Positions 45,117 through 59,194 of a stretch of DNA of 62,000 nucleotides are shown piece after piece. Source of the stretch: Mesostigma viride (Eukaryota > Streptophyta > Mesostigmatophyceae > Mesostigmatales > Mesostigmataceae); assembly GCA_009746045.1 (NCBI GenBank), contig RPFO01000312.1, positions 358,823 through 420,822 of the forward strand, written 5' to 3'. Both the position numbers and the translations under genes were made by a program. The notes under the pieces are model-generated. The model ran no database searches. It saw only the letters and a list, made by a program, of their open reading frames with translations, and was not told the DNA's origin. The stretch's first letter is position 1, and each line of letters starts with the position of its first letter.

Positions 45117-47401
45117 GGGGAGGGGATATGCCTAAAGGGCACTTTTCTGGAAACCATACCTATGCATGTGCTAAAAATCCAATTATGATTGGGAACCATA
45201 AATATGATTAAAAAAAAATTTTCCAACCACTTGGGGGGGGTACTAGCCCCCACCAGATGCCGGTTACGCGCTAAAAATAGAAAAAGACGCTACTTTTGGC
45301 ATATTTTCCCTAGGACAATGGGCAAACATATTTGGACCAAATTATATATTTTCATTTAGTTCCCCCACTTTTGAGAAAGTCTGCCTAATTTTGAGCACAA
45401 AATAATGATGTTTAGACACATTGATGGATTTTCCCGCAAAAAGGGTACTTTTTTCACTAAAAAAAATAAAACAAATCATAAACACATGGAATCATGCCAT
45501 ATCTTATATTTTCAAATACTAGAGAGGGGGGGACATGCAGCCCCAAATTTTCAGGTCATTCTGACAAGCGCAGCCCTATTTGATGGATATTCCTAGATTG
45601 CCACCTGTGATGACGCTGACGGAGGTTTTAGCTAGTATTTAACCACACTAACACCCCTTAATACATCTAAGCCACGTGAAAACTGGCCAAACCACACACT
45701 ACCATCCTCTGCACATATGGTACCTCCAATGTTCCAGGTTTGACGACGTTCTGACAAGAACTGCCCAAGTTACAACCATTCCAAGACGGCCACCCATGTA
45801 GACACTACAAGGAAATTATAGTAACCATTCAGCCACACTAGCACCTCCTTCTTCATCAAAGACATCTGCAAACTGACCAAAGCACACATAATTAACTCTT
45901 GCACGCTGACGGCAACGCGTGCTCAACGTGGGGGTCATTGTGACAAGAACTACTCAAGTTGATGGGTTTCCTATATGACCACCTGACAAGGCGCTAAGGA
46001 CCACTCAGTAAGTTAGTAACCCCACAGTGCCACTTCTTATGCCATCCAACAAGCACCAAAACCATGCTGAGTATGTTTACAATGTACAAAGGGGTGGCCA
46101 CGCACCTCATATGTCTTCATCATCACTCCAGCATGGCCAGCCTTGTAAATATGTTCACAGCCTTGACGATGGTAGCCCTAATATGCCTAAGCAGCATTTC
46201 CTATGTTTCTCCCAGGTTAGAGTGTAAGGTTGATGCCAACCAAGCTAATCAACTCAACAACACCTCCTAAACTGTCCTCCCCGGCATGGATGACAAACTG
46301 GGACTATGGAGGGCAAGGAACCAAGCAGGAACATGGTATATATAGCTTGCATGCAGTCATGCATGTCAACCATGGTTGGCTCAGCACATTGTAGTCTTGT
46401 CACATCATCATAACAAAGGAAAGCTCAAACGACCATTGGTGCCAGCTATCTACATGCAGTCACACAAATGCAATATCTCCAACATCATCATCACTAAAAC
46501 ACTTCCATCCCTGCACGATAAAATGCAAAGAAACCACTGGCGGCCCTTCAGCGCATGAGCGCTGTGATGCCGCTGTGGCCTGAGAAGAGAGGGTGCGTCA
46601 CTCTCAAACAACAAGAAGCGTCCATACGCACAACATCCTTGCCGGAACACGTTTTATGAAATGCCTTATACCTTCCCAAAGAGCTATAGGCTGCGACTGA
46701 AGCGGCCCTGATCACGGCATCAACGAAAACAATCTAAAGCTGCCAGGTATTCGACAACACAACGGCAAGCGACGGCGAGCTAGCTGGCGGAAACTGCCCA
46801 AAAAGAACGCAAAAAAACTCGAACGACGAGCTCATAGAAGAAAGCACTGATAGCAGATAACATTCGCGACAAATCTGTACCTCGCCCTCGTAAATCCCTC
46901 ACCCAGGCGCGCAACAACAGCCGTTCTTCCATGGACAGGTCAGACACGCACTGCGCAGGTATGAACAATTACTTACCGATAATGGCCGAAAATCTGGCAA
47001 AAAGCACCAGATCGGTTTAGAATTCGATGCAACCGATACTAACGCCTGCTTCACGGTCAGAACACCGCCCAAAACCGCGATTTTACAGCCGCTATCATGA
47101 ATTCTATTTCATTCCGCGCGACCAAAAAATTCAGATTACCCCCCATGCCGATGGCATAAAAAAACAACAGCGATATTGTAAACCAGCTGATTTCCGCCAC
47201 AAACTAACATCCTAAACGCATCGTCTTTTAGATTCGAGTAAAAATTTTGCATTTCGCCTGCCCTGGTGTGGTAGTTTCGCCTGAACGCAGTCGCCATGGC
47301 CACTTCCGCAAGGGGTGCGCGCACCGTGCACGTGAAATTTATGACCTTCGGTTCCGGCGCGAATTTTTTGGCGCCAAAAAATTCGGGCATGTCCCGTCCC
47401 C
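45117..47401. mobile_element. 2.3 kb element with TTAA target duplication
   Basis: The ends are GGGGAGGGGATATGCC and, inverted, GGGGACGGGACATGCC. TTAA lies on each side (45113-45116 and 47402-47405), and the LINE-B1 sequence has a single TTAA at the matching place. TTAA duplications are typical of piggyBac and Kolobok. No transposase is recognised. 45620-47401 is repeated at 57393-59194. A 26 bp perfect palindrome centred on GGCGCC lies near the right end (about 47352-47377). Confidence 0.85.
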
Positions 47402-48202
47402 TTAAGTCAAAAGAGTGGCTGCCGTGCCACCTCCTCTCGAGTAGTAGGAAAGACTAGGCGACCCGGCTTGAGCTTATTGTAACCTGTCCATATGCGCTGC
47501 CAGTACCATGGGAGTCCTTTGTACGAAATAAGGGTGCTGCCCAGTATGCCCGCCCCCAGTTGCCACGAGGTGCCACTAGCATGGGTGGAAAGAGAGGCTA
47601 GCGTTTCACGTGCAAGCATGCAGCCAGGGTGTGTGTTAACTCCCATAAAAACGGATATCACTTGTTTAGCATACAGCGACCACAGACGCCATTGTATGTT
47701 GTGGAGCCCGAGGCCCCCGTGCACCCATGACATGAAGGACATCTCTCTGTTGATCCATCCGTGGACCGTGTGGGAGATTAAGCCTTTCTGTTTCCAGACA
47801 AAATTGCTGCCAAGGCGTTGGATGAGCTGTGTGGTGGCATCATTGGGTGGGTGTGCTTGGCAATAATACAAGACCTTAGAGAACAACAGTTGGTTGACGA
47901 TCAGAGTTCGCCCTCGTAGGCTCATGCGGTGGACGGCCCCCCAGCGCCCTGCGGTAAGGAGAACGCCTGCAAGCTTGCCCACGTGGTTGGTTTCATCATA
48001 CATGAAAGAACGTTGTTCAGCCAAGCGTCCCTCGGGTGTGCAGCCGATGGGACAATTGTGCAAAAGGTGGTGATCCCCCGGCTTGACCCAGGTCACAGCC
48101 AGGTTGGGGAGGGCGTAGCGTAGGGTGTTGGTTTTGCCGATATGCAGTCCCGTGGACTTGAGCACATTGCATCGTTGTTGTGTGGTTTCCCGCGGTCTCT
48201 GT

Positions 48203-49165
<963 letters not shown>

Positions 49166-49942
49166 CATGTGGCATAGCCTATCGTGTATCTATTCTAGGC
49201 GTTCAGGAACATCGCCGCAAGGTGCCACTTAATTGGCATGGTGAGCACTGATCGCCTGGCGGGTGGGTGGCGGTTTTACTTCGCTGGAAGTGGGACGCCA
49301 GGCCAAGGTGGTGTTGGCCTTTTGTGCAGACGCCGCTGGCAGTTGCTAGCCTCGGCACGCTTCAGTTTCTAACCCCACACCTTATGGTAGCACATTTCAC
49401 CTCCGTCGAGGGGTGGTCTAAACACCACCTCACGGTGGGGGTGGGCTATGCACCCCATAGTGGTCTACCTGAGTTGGAACGCCAGAAGTTCTTCGAGGAC
49501 TTGCATAGCCTTGAGGGGGCCACCCCGGCCCGCCACTTTTTGGCTATGCTGCTCGACGCCAATAATGCCACGCTCCCCGTGGGCACTGGTGGCAGTCGCT
49601 TTGCGCCTGCTGACACGGCTGCTAACGACAACACTCCCCTGTTTTCTGCCTTTTTGCGGGATAGCTGGATGGTTCCTGTCAACTGCCACTTCCAACGTCC
49701 CTCACAAGACTTGGTCACTTTTCGTGGCCCTAACGGCCGTCAGGCCTGTCTGGACTACGTGGTGGTACGGCAGCCCAGCTATAGGTGCACCTCGGTTCTG
49801 GACATGCACCCGAGTGTTTGACAAGCCCACGGTGTGCTCTGACCACCGGTTTGTGCGCGCGACCATTCGGCTCCGTTTCCAAGTCCCCGAGCGCCGCGCC
49901 CCGCTGGCCCGCCCTGACTGGTCTGCCCGGCAACCGGATCTG
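49166..49942 (+). pseudogene. LINE-A endonuclease fragment
   Basis: Three frames together show ILGVQEHRRK, GQGGVGLL, VGVGYAPHSG, RHFLAMLLDANNATLPVGTG, CLDYVVVRQPS and SDHRFVRATIRL, the EN domain of LINE-A with several frameshifts. It stops at 49942 where a - strand ORF1 fragment begins, with CTGCAG shared at the join. Confidence 0.8.
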
Positions 49943-50409
49943 CAGGCGTATTTTCATGGCCTTAGTAGCGCAGTCGCCAGGCTGCGTTCAGTGTTCAATT
50001 ATACGGCGTTTTATACGGTATAATACGGTATAATACATACGCGTTATACAAGGTCGAGCGTATAATTTTTATCCGTTTTATACGATTTGCGTATTTTTAC
50101 GTATAATACCGCGAATAACACGTACGTACGCGAATAACACGTACGTATAAGCGCGCGTATTATGGGGTTTTCGCGCTCATCCGAGGTCCGGCAGCCAAAT
50201 TTTTCGGGCGGGAACTAAGGCGGGAAAGCAAGGGAACTCAGGAACCATCGATCTCACTATACGGAAACCATCCACTGGTTCACATTTGGCAACCGTGAGA
50301 CTCAAGATCTTCATAAGCAAGCTGGCATGGCTACTAGTTGGCAACCGTCCACGCACCACTGCTCTGTGCCCTTGCCTTCGGGCAGCCACCACCTCGCCTC
50401 TCACGTGCG

Positions 50410-52923
50410 ATGGGGGACCAACAGGACGATGACGATTTGGCATTGCTTGAACAAGAGCGTATTGACGCTGACGAGGACGACGGCAACGAGTCTATAACAC
50501 GGTGTGGACGTTCATCGACAAGAAGCGCAAGTTCAACGCTAAAGGTGACAGTCCATGCAGACTTGCACCTAGTAACGCGTTTGCTTGCAGGCTGTGCAAG
50601 AAGAGTTTCAGTGGCAGCACCAGCCGGGCAACTGCCCGCATTCTTGGTGCATCCTATGCAAGGGATGCTGGTGTTTGCGAGTGCAGTAGGCCGCCTCGGG
50701 ATCTGCGTCGTCGTTTACTTCACGCCCGGGTGGCCGGTGACAAGCGCATTACGCTGAGCGGCTGCGCAGGTCAAAGCAGGCACTCGCCGACGATGCCGGC
50801 GACCTTCCTGAGCTCGTCGAGTCTGACGCCTGAGGAGGAGGATGGCGACGATGGGCCCAGCACCCATGCCGGGTCCACAGCCGTCTCTGGCGGCTCTGGA
50901 GGCTGGAGGCCCAGCAATTAATGGCGGTTCGGCAAGGGCTGGAGACTCGGGTGGCTCGCTGCTTCTTGCTTGCGGCCAGCGGTCCATGCCTGCAGCAGTC
51001 GGTCTGGGCAAGGGGGACCTGCACAAGAAGCTGGCCATGCAAGGGATTCATGTCGGCAGGCATTCCTTTCAACGCAGTCAACAATCCCCACTTCCGCCAG
51101 GCCATCGTTGCCATCAGCCGCTCAGGCCTCACGTACGAACCTCCCAGCGGCCAGATGATGCGCCACCAAGCATGCTGCCGCTGTCGGGATGGAGTCACGT
51201 GGAGCGCGACGTTCTTTCGCGGACCCAGCTGTCGTTCTCCACCGGCGGCACCATCATCTCCGATGGCTGGAAGGACATCACGGGAGAACAGCACATCATG
51301 AATGTTTTCCAGCTTCCAAATTTCACATACTTTGTCGCATCTGATCTGGTGACTGGCCAGACCAAGTCAGCTGAATTCATGGCAGGCACGCTTGAGCAGC
51401 ACATCAACAAGATTGGTGCTGGCAACATCGTGCAGATTCAATGTCACGGACACCGCTTATATGCCATGGAGCGGATGAAGCAAATTCTCCAAGAGAAGTA
51501 CCCCCACCGACATCATCGTGAGCCGCTGCACTGCCCACTCCATGGACCTCTGCTTGGAGGACATCGGGCGTGAGCGAGTGGTGGCCGAGACGCTGGACAA
51601 GGTCAACATAGTTGTGGTGTTCGTCAATGCGCACGAGAAGGTCAACCACTTTTTCAAGTCCATCGACAGGAAGGGGAAGACGCTGAAGAAGCACGGCGAC
51701 ACCCGGTTCGGGACACGGTACGCCGGCTATTTCAGTTCCACTATGGACCAAGTTGTGCTTCTTATACCACATGCATGTATAGCGCAAGTGTTGTTGATTT
51801 GCCTAAAGTGATGCTTTGTGTTCCCTTATGTGCATGCATGGCCTTGCTGTCCCAGGTTCCTTTCTGCCGAGAGCGTGCTCGAGGGCAAGGCCAGGCTGAT
51901 GCTCACGTTCGAGGCAGACGAGGTGGTGGAGTACGCGCTCCAGCAGCGCTGGGCCGGGGCTTTCGAGAAGTACGTCCGCGAGATCGTGGGCGACCCGCGC
52001 TTCTGGGCCAATGTCAAGATGCTGGTGGAGGTCTTCCGCCCGATGAACCGGGTGCTCAAGCTATTCGATTCCGACGTCCCAGCGGCAGGGGAGGTGTACT
52101 ACGCCATGTTTCAGCTGCACGCCGAGGTGGCCGATGTCGCTGGCCTGCCCCCCGCCCTCTCCAGGCGCCTGCAGGCGCTCGTGCGCGAGCGGTGGGACTA
52201 CATACATGCATTCCGACCTCCACGCGGCGGGCTATGCGCTTTAATAATAACCCGCACTACTGGGGGGCTGAGCATGCCCAGGAGACCAATGCCGAGGTAA
52301 CTTATAGCCGATGCATTATGAATTGCTTTCAGCTTCCTTCCCATGTCATAGACACCACCTGTGTCTCTACGTTAGATTTCGATGATTGTATGGTTTCTTT
52401 GACAGGTAATGCCCTTAGTTCTTGGCTAAATCAATGCGTATCCCTTCCGCCCACCCATGCACTGAACATCCCCACAACTATGCCCACAATTTGCCATGTG
52501 CAGGTCATGACAGGCCTGCGCGAGGTCATCGAGAGGGTCCACAACAGTGACGAGCAGGCCTGCGACCTGGCCCAGAAGCAGTGGCAGCAGTATCACGACA
52601 AGCTGGGCGAGTTCGCCATGGAGGCGCCCCAGCGGCAAGCGCGGGCAAAGGACCTCGTGCCATACTACCAGTGGTGGCGCACCTGGGGCAGCTCAGTGCC
52701 CCGGAGCTGCAACGTGTGGCGGTCCGAATTCCTGCCCAGCCAACATCATCGGGTGCGGTCGAGCGCGTCAACTCCCAGGCTGGCTGGATCAAGAACCTCA
52801 AGCGCAACCGGCTATCAGACGCACGAGAACCACCAGCGCCTCATCTACGTCCACCACAACCTGCGGGCCATTGATGCAATCAAGGAGTTTGAGCCCGAGG
52901 ATGCCCCTATTGTGTGGGACTAA
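50410..52923 (+). pseudogene. hAT transposase (BED, DUF659, hAT C-terminal), decayed
   Basis: In order it has an acidic N-terminus (MGDQQDDDDLALLEQERID), WTFIDKKRKF and CRLCKKSFSGSTSRATA (BED-like finger, second His not seen), GIPFNAVNNPHFRQAIVAIS and ISDGWKDITGEQHIMNVFQL (DUF659), RCTAHSMDLCLEDIG, FWANVKMLVEVFRPMNRVLK, and the hAT dimerisation block PTSSGAVERVNSQAGWIKNL, KRNRLSD. The stop is at 52921-52923. The blocks lie in at least three frames; a probable intron ends at CTGTCCCAG 51856, and another may lie at about 52295-52503. True frame breaks near 50502, 51160, 51505 and 52210 make it inactive. Confidence 0.85.
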
Positions 52924-52929
52924 AGCCAT

Positions 52930-54780
52930 TGCTGACAGCTCAAGGCTCTTGGAGGCTGGGCTCTTGGCCTTGCTGGGCAGCCCTTGGTTCTTGGTCTTCT
53001 GCATGGCCAATGGCCAACTGGCCATGCATTGCTTGGGTTGTACGCCGCGCATCATGTGATGATGGCATGTTTGGTGTGCCATGGCGTGCAATGGGATTGT
53101 GCAATGCATGCATGTGCACTAGTATGCACTGTAGGGTGTGTGGCTTTATGAATGCTCAGGGCCAGCTATATTCATGGTCATTTTTTGCCACTATTTTGAC
53201 ATGCATGACGCGGTATAGCATATGTGTTATTATGTGCAGTGCAGTTTGCATATAGCATGACTAATGTCTCATCAATCTGCATTGTGAACTGGCATGCATC
53301 ATTCTAATAAATTGTTGTGTTAAAAAATTGCATGCATGCTGCTTGGTCTTTTGATGTAACCTATGCTTATGAGGTTTAATAACCAGTTGTCAACAATGGA
53401 CACCATGTCTGTTTCATAGTGCCATTGTAGATAAGTGTTTATATCACCCCAAGAACAGTGGCAGCTACAGGGTCAGCTCACTTCCTTAGTGATTTCGGCA
53501 CCTCAATTAGTGACAAAATTCGGTTCATTAGTACGGTTTACCCGAGAAATCTGATCGGATACTGATTAGTGACAAATCGTACCCGACCAAATCCGATCCG
53601 AAAGCACTAACGACGCGAATAATTAGTACATGCAACTCACTTCATTAGTATGATGGCGAGGTCGTCAGCTCGTGGAGCTATGGAGACGGCATTTCCCATT
53701 CTTGCTGCGAAAACAATCGTTTCAGAAAGAAATCTGTGAAAAATCTCGTGCTTATGTGTATAATTGCTACATTTCTCAGTCTTCATCGCTCCACGCTGAG
53801 GTTGGAGTCATGCATATAGCGACCGATTGCGATGATCAAAGAATGAAAAACTGGGCTATCCGGAATCGTGTGAATCGTGTGCCTACAGCTGCCTACGTGA
53901 CGCGATCACTTCAAAAAGGCGTCGAATGCGGGATACATCCATGGGCTCCATCGTACAGCATTTTTGGGGCGGACCGAGGTAGCTGCCGGTGGGAATGCCG
54001 TGAGAATACTGCGGAAACGTGCGTAAGTGAAAACCGGATACTGCTTGACCTCCGGAGCATCTGGTGAGCCGCAGTTCTGGTTTAGGGTGATAGGGTGGTT
54101 GAAAATGGAGGTCTAGTCAGGGTTGGTTATTGTTTGTTGCGTTTCTTGCTGGAATTTTATTTTCCGGTGCTGTCGGTGGCCGCTGAAGAAATTCTTTGCG
54201 GGACCTAGGATGTGTGCTGTCCTTCCGTCTGGCACCGCTGCCGTGGATTCGACGGCCGCAAACACCTGCATTGATAATTGCCGCACCTGACTGCGTCAAT
54301 GTTATGGATGCTCAGGGTATTATGGCGCCTTGAGTGTCATGTTGTCCATACGTCTTGCATGTGGCATTCATCTATGTAACCTTTTGCCTCTTGCTGTTGG
54401 TTGCTTTGCTTTTATGCGCTTTATTTCATTTCCTTGGTGGGATTAGCCTGTGGAAGGCGGCCTCCCTCCTGCATCCTGTGTCGGCAGACATACTGACAGG
54501 CAGGATGAAGTGCAGGCAGAGGGGCAGGCGAACAGTTCATATTTGCACACATGCTTGCCGCTGGTACGCTAGTTTGCGTGTATCTTTGCATGGTCATGTT
54601 TTGGCAGGCCTGGACAGATATGTTCAAATATGGTCGCATGCGTGCATGCACGCATGCATGAATGGGTTTACGCATGTTGCCAGCCACATAGGTAGGCACG
54701 TGGGAACGCTCGCAAGCTGACGACACTACCAGGTCAGGCTGGTCTGGACCTGGAAGACACACAGGAGGCAGGCAGCCTTG
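52930..54780. other. hAT interior with inverted ATTAGTG-rich block
   Basis: 53430-53660 carries many TTAGTG or CACTAAT words and pairs with 59270-59630 in inverted orientation (CAGGGTCAGCTCACTTCCTT at both). 53672-54067 is an open frame of 131 codons without known motifs. I see no other gene. Confidence 0.5.
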
Positions 54781-54786
54781 GATGGT

Positions 54787-55312
54787 GTGGTGGGGAGGGA
54801 GGGAGGGAGGGAGGGAGGGAGGGAGGGAGGAGGGAGGGAGGGAGAGGGAGGGAGGGAGGGAGGGAGGGAGGGAGGGAGGGAGGGAGGGAGGAGGGAGGGA
54901 GGGAGGGAGGAGGGAGGGAGGGAGGGAGGGAGGGAGGGAGGGAGGGAGGGAGGGAGGGAGGGAGGGAGGAGGGAGGGAGGGAGGGAGGAGGGAGGGAGGG
55001 AGGGAGGGAGGGAGGGAGGGAGGGAGGGAGGGAGGGAGGGAGGGAGGGAGGGAGCGAGGGAGGGAGGGAGGAGGGAGGGAGGGAGGGAGGGAGGGAGGGA
55101 GGGAGGGAGGGAGGGAGGGAGGGAGGGAGGGAGGGAGGGAGGGAGGGAGGGAGGGAGGGAGGGAGGGAGGAGGGAGGGAGGGAGGAGGGAGGGAGGGAGG
55201 GAGGGAGGGAGGGAGGGAGGAGGGAGGGAGGGAGGGAGGGAGGGAGGGAGGGAGGGAGGGAGGGAGGGAGGAGGGAGGGAGGGAGGGAGGGAGGGAGGAG
55301 GAAGGGAGGGCA
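54787..55312. repeat. (GGGA)n microsatellite
   Basis: About 525 bp of GGGA units with occasional GGA slips. Both-strand open frames are repeat artefacts. Confidence 0.97.
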
Positions 55313-55316
55313 TGGA

Positions 55317-55440
<124 letters not shown>

Positions 55441-55527
55441 GTGTATGCCTGGGTGGGTGGGCACGTGTTCGGGTGGGTGTGGGTATAATACCTAATACCT
55501 AATGCACCAATTTGGTGCATTGTGTGT

Positions 55528-55529
55528 GG

Positions 55530-55586
<57 letters not shown>
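55528..55586. repeat. (TG)n microsatellite
   Basis: About 58 bp of TG dinucleotides. A duplicated CATTAGCCAAACACCATTCC occurs nearby at 55613 and 55665. Confidence 0.95.
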
Positions 55587-55591
<5 letters not shown>

Positions 55592-55765
55592 ATAGGGTAT
55601 GCTATTTATTATCATTAGCCAAACACCATTCCTGTTAACAAAATAAGGTGTGCTATTTACTATCATTAGCCAAACACCATTCCTGCCAAACACCATTAGC
55701 CAAACACCATGCCAAACTAAGTCAATTTTGAGGACCTAGGTATGGATCCCCACTTTGGTACCATT

Positions 55766-56006
55766 AATTAATTAATTAATTAGACTCGTGCTCCCGTTGG
55801 GGAGTCACGGAGCATTAACCCCGATGGATGGATGGATGGACGAATTGTCTAGCGCGCTTCCCACATGTTTGCAAACGCGGGCGCTTCCCCACGGGAGGGG
55901 GTTCGTTGTCCTCTATGACCTGGGCCCACTTGGCCTTGTCCATCATCTTGTTCCAAATCACGGAGAGGCCTAGGCCCCCCATGTCCTCTACTAGCTGTTC
56001 TTTGAA
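55766..56006 (-). mobile_element. LINE-A8: short copy inside the hAT element
   Basis: 241 bp with ORF2 C-terminal codons (near 55880-56006), the GACTCCCCAACGGGAGCACG hairpin and TTAA repeats. The TSD is GGTACCATT at 55757-55765 and 56007-56015. Confidence 0.9.
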
Positions 56007-56015
56007 GGTACCATT

Positions 56016-56766
56016 GAAGACACTTTCAAGCCCGTGGGCCGTGATTCATGTCAAACACCATTCTGAAATCCGTTGGACGCATGACTACCGCCGGTTGATA
56101 AATAGCTACGTTTAATTTACTAATTGATTAACTAGGTAGGTTTAATTAACTAATTGATTAACTATGTAGGTAGATGGTTTTCTCCTTGACAAATCAATTA
56201 ATACAAGTAATCTGGTTTTCTCTTTGATATACAAATAGTGGCAATGGTAACTGGTTGTCTCTTTGATGGTAACGGCACTGTGGCAATGGTAATTAATTAA
56301 TTAATAGACTGTGGCAATGGTAAATTAATTAATATATGTATAAGAACGCAGTCACGTGTCTATTAATTAATTAATTAATGTAGAAGGATGCTGCCGTTGG
56401 GAAGACATTGAGCACAGTAAGCATCGTGCTTTCTATCCCTATCTTACGCCGTTACACAAAGAGAATAAGGGGCAGGGGGACGCCTTGTGTGGGAATGGAT
56501 AACAATGTCACACTTTGATCATCACTGGGACAAATTAATTAACTAATAAATTGATTATCACGTAGACTAAGTCATGCGGGTACCAATAAAGGAACCTTCA
56601 TTCATTGGGACATATCCATTTGCGGGTATTTCCTCGTAAATGGTGGGAGAGCGATCGCAGCAATGGTGCTCACCACTAGACACTCCCGGCCAGTTAGGCT
56701 AGAAACACACGCCCTGATCAAGCATGCTGTTTCCGGCCCCACCGTCTAGGTCATCTAGTCGCTCCA
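56016..56766. other. hAT interior, AT-rich, unassigned
   Basis: Several separate TTAATTAATTAA runs (56288-56380, 56535-56545) and the string GGTTTTCTC(C/T)TTGA(T/C)A repeated near 56175, 56215 and 56250, which resembles the SINE 3' end. No gene is seen. Confidence 0.4.
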
Positions 56767-56930
56767 CACGTAAGCCAGTCATAATTTCAATGCACAAGGA
56801 TACACATTTCCATCACCATTCATCTTCATCATCCTGAACGACTCGAAAACGCGGAAAAGATAACGGCAGGCTCGAGCTACCATGGTCCGGATTCTCCCGA
56901 TTTCTGGCCTGCGCTGGTTGTCTCTTTGAT
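56767..56930 (+). mobile_element. SINE-like repeat copy 4
   Basis: 164 bp, from CACGTAAGCCAGTCATAATT to GGTTGTCTCTTTGAT, followed by an ATATATCAA string. It is close in sequence to the palindrome copies. Confidence 0.8.
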
Positions 56931-57392
56931 ATATCAATCATTGGGACATATATCAAGACATATATTGGGTTGTCTCCTTGATATATTGGGCCATATATGT
57001 GTGTTACCTTGGTCTTAGCATGTGCAGCCCATGTCAATTAAATTGCTTGATTCCCTTACACAGCATAATACAAGGGGAGTGCACAACATTCGGCCATGCA
57101 GGCACCAGCTCATGTATTTTGTCTCCAGGGTGCGTAATTCTGAATGACGTATGTTGGTGAATAAGACATGCACCTCCGTTTGAAAGTCAAATCCTTACAA
57201 ACCCGTCAAGTCCTGCATGAAGGACAGTCTCATGTTGAGGGGGGGGGGGAGCGTAAGAGACCACCAAATGCGTGAAGGAGCTTGAAAAGGGGTTTTACGC
57301 GTACACGACCCAAGACTTGAGGTATTTATCCTTCGTCTGATCGACCAGGACTGTGATTTCCCCGTCATAAAACCTGCACATGCAGTTGCACG
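56931..57392. other. hAT interior, unassigned
   Basis: No repeat partner in this window and no gene motif. A G run lies at 57240. The left end of the TTAA-element copy is expected here but its terminus is not recognisable. Confidence 0.4.
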
Positions 57393-59194
57393 GAGGTTTT
57401 AGCTAGTATTCAACCACACTAACACATCTTTACCCATCCAAGCCATGTGAAAACTGGCCAAACCACATGCTACCATCCTCTGCACATATGGTACCTCCTA
57501 TGTTAAAGGTTTGACGCCATTCTGACAAGAACTGCTTAAGTTACCACCATTCCAAGACGGCCACCCACGAAGACGGTACAAGGAGGTTTTAGTAACCATT
57601 TAGCCACACTAGCACCTCCTTCATCAAAGACATCTGCAAACTGACCAAAGCACATATAGTTAGTTCTTGCATGCTGACAACAACGCATGCTCAAGGTTGG
57701 GGGTCATTGTGACAAGAACTGCTCAGGTTGATGGGCTTCATATGTGACCACCTGACAAGGCGCTAAGGACCACTAAGTAAGCAGGTAAGCACAATGACAC
57801 TTCATATGCCATCCAACATGCACCAAAACCATGCTGAATATCAAGGAGACACCAAAACCATGCTGAATATGTTTAGAAAGTACAATGGGGTGGCCACGCA
57901 CCTCATACGCCTTCACCACCCTCGAGCGTGGCCAGCCTTGTATCTATGTGCATAGCAATAATGATGGTAGCACTAACATGCCTAACCAGCATTTTCTATG
58001 TTTCTCCCATGTTAGAGTGTAAGGTTGATGCCAACCAAGCACATCAACACTATAACACTTCCTAAACTGCCCTAACCGGCATGGGCAACAAGCAGGACTA
58101 TGGAGGGCAAGGAACCAAGTAGGATCATGGTATGCATAGCTTGCATGCAGCCAACCATGTCAACCATGGTTGGCTCAGCACATCGTAGTCTTGTCACATC
58201 ATCATAACAAGGGAAAGCTCAAATAAACTATTAGTGGCAGCTATCTACATGGAGTCACACAAATGCAATATCTCCATATTATCATCACCATAACACTTCC
58301 ATCCCTGCACGATAAAATGCAACGAAACCATTGGCGGCCCTTCAGCGCAAGAGCGCTGTGATGCCGCTGCGAAGAGAGGGTGCGTCACTCTCACACAACA
58401 AGAAGCGTCCATACACACAACATCCTTGCCAGAACACGTTTCATGAAATGCCTTAAACCTTCCCGAGAAGCTATAGGCTGCGACTGAAGCGGCCCTGACC
58501 ACAAAATCAACGAAAACAATCTAAAGCTGCCAGGTATTCGACAACACAACGGCAAGCCACGGCGAGCTAGCTGGCGGAAACTGCCCAAAAAGAACGCAAA
58601 AACCTTCGAACGATGAGCTCATAGAAGAAAGCACTGATAGCAGATAACATTCGCGACAAATCTGTACCTTGCCCTCGGAAATCCCTAGCCCAGGCGCGCA
58701 ACAACAGGCGTTCTTCCATGGACAGGTCAGACACGCACTGTGCAGGCCTGAACAATTACTTACCGATAATGGCCAAAAATGTGGCAAAAAGCACCCGCTC
58801 GGTTAAGAATTCGATGCTGCCGATATTAATGCCTGCTTCACGGTCAGAACAACCACCAAAACCACGATTTTACTGCCGCTATCATGAATTCTATTTCATT
58901 CCGCGCGACCAAAAAATTCAGATTACCCCCCATGCCGATGGCATATAAAAACATCAGCGATATTGTAAACCAGCTGATTTCCGCCACAAACCAACATCAT
59001 AAAATCATCGTCTTTAACATTCGAGTAAATATTGTGCATTTCGCTTGCCCTATTGTGGTAATTTCGCCTGAACGCAGTCGCCATGGCCACTTCCGCTAGG
59101 GGTGCGCGCACCGTGCACCCACTTTTCAGAGTAGGGACGGCACCTCGGACGGCGAATTTTTCGGCGCCAAGAAATTCGGGCATGTCCTGTCCCC
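57393..59194. mobile_element. Second copy of the TTAA element (right 1.8 kb)
   Basis: Collinear with 45620-47401 from ACGGAGGTTTTAGCTAGTAT to the terminus GGCATGTCCTGTCCCC, followed by TTAA (59195-59198). Small indels are scattered. The left third differs completely from the first copy, so the family may have variable interiors or this copy is a recombinant. Confidence 0.82.

Larger units (their letters stand above)
42556..48185 (-). mobile_element. LINE-B2: second L1-like copy, twice interrupted
   Basis: Pieces 48185-47406, 45112-44769 and 43696-42556 align in order with LINE-B1 ORF2 from the segment after YADD to the 3' end, with RT/connection motifs (TGLHIGKTN, HGGLGLHNIQWRLWSLYAKQ) and the zinc-finger segment CLCTHPSETIEHRFLYCN. 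It is 5' truncated at 48185. The gaps are explained exactly by the TTAA element (45117-47401) and the TIR element (43701-44764). Target repeats flank it at 42540-42555 and 48186-48205. Confidence 0.88.

Noticed and set aside
53672-54067. 131-codon frame as a transposase of the inner inverted-repeat element
   Set aside because: No DDE or zinc-finger motif and no homologous frame elsewhere in the window. Left as unassigned.
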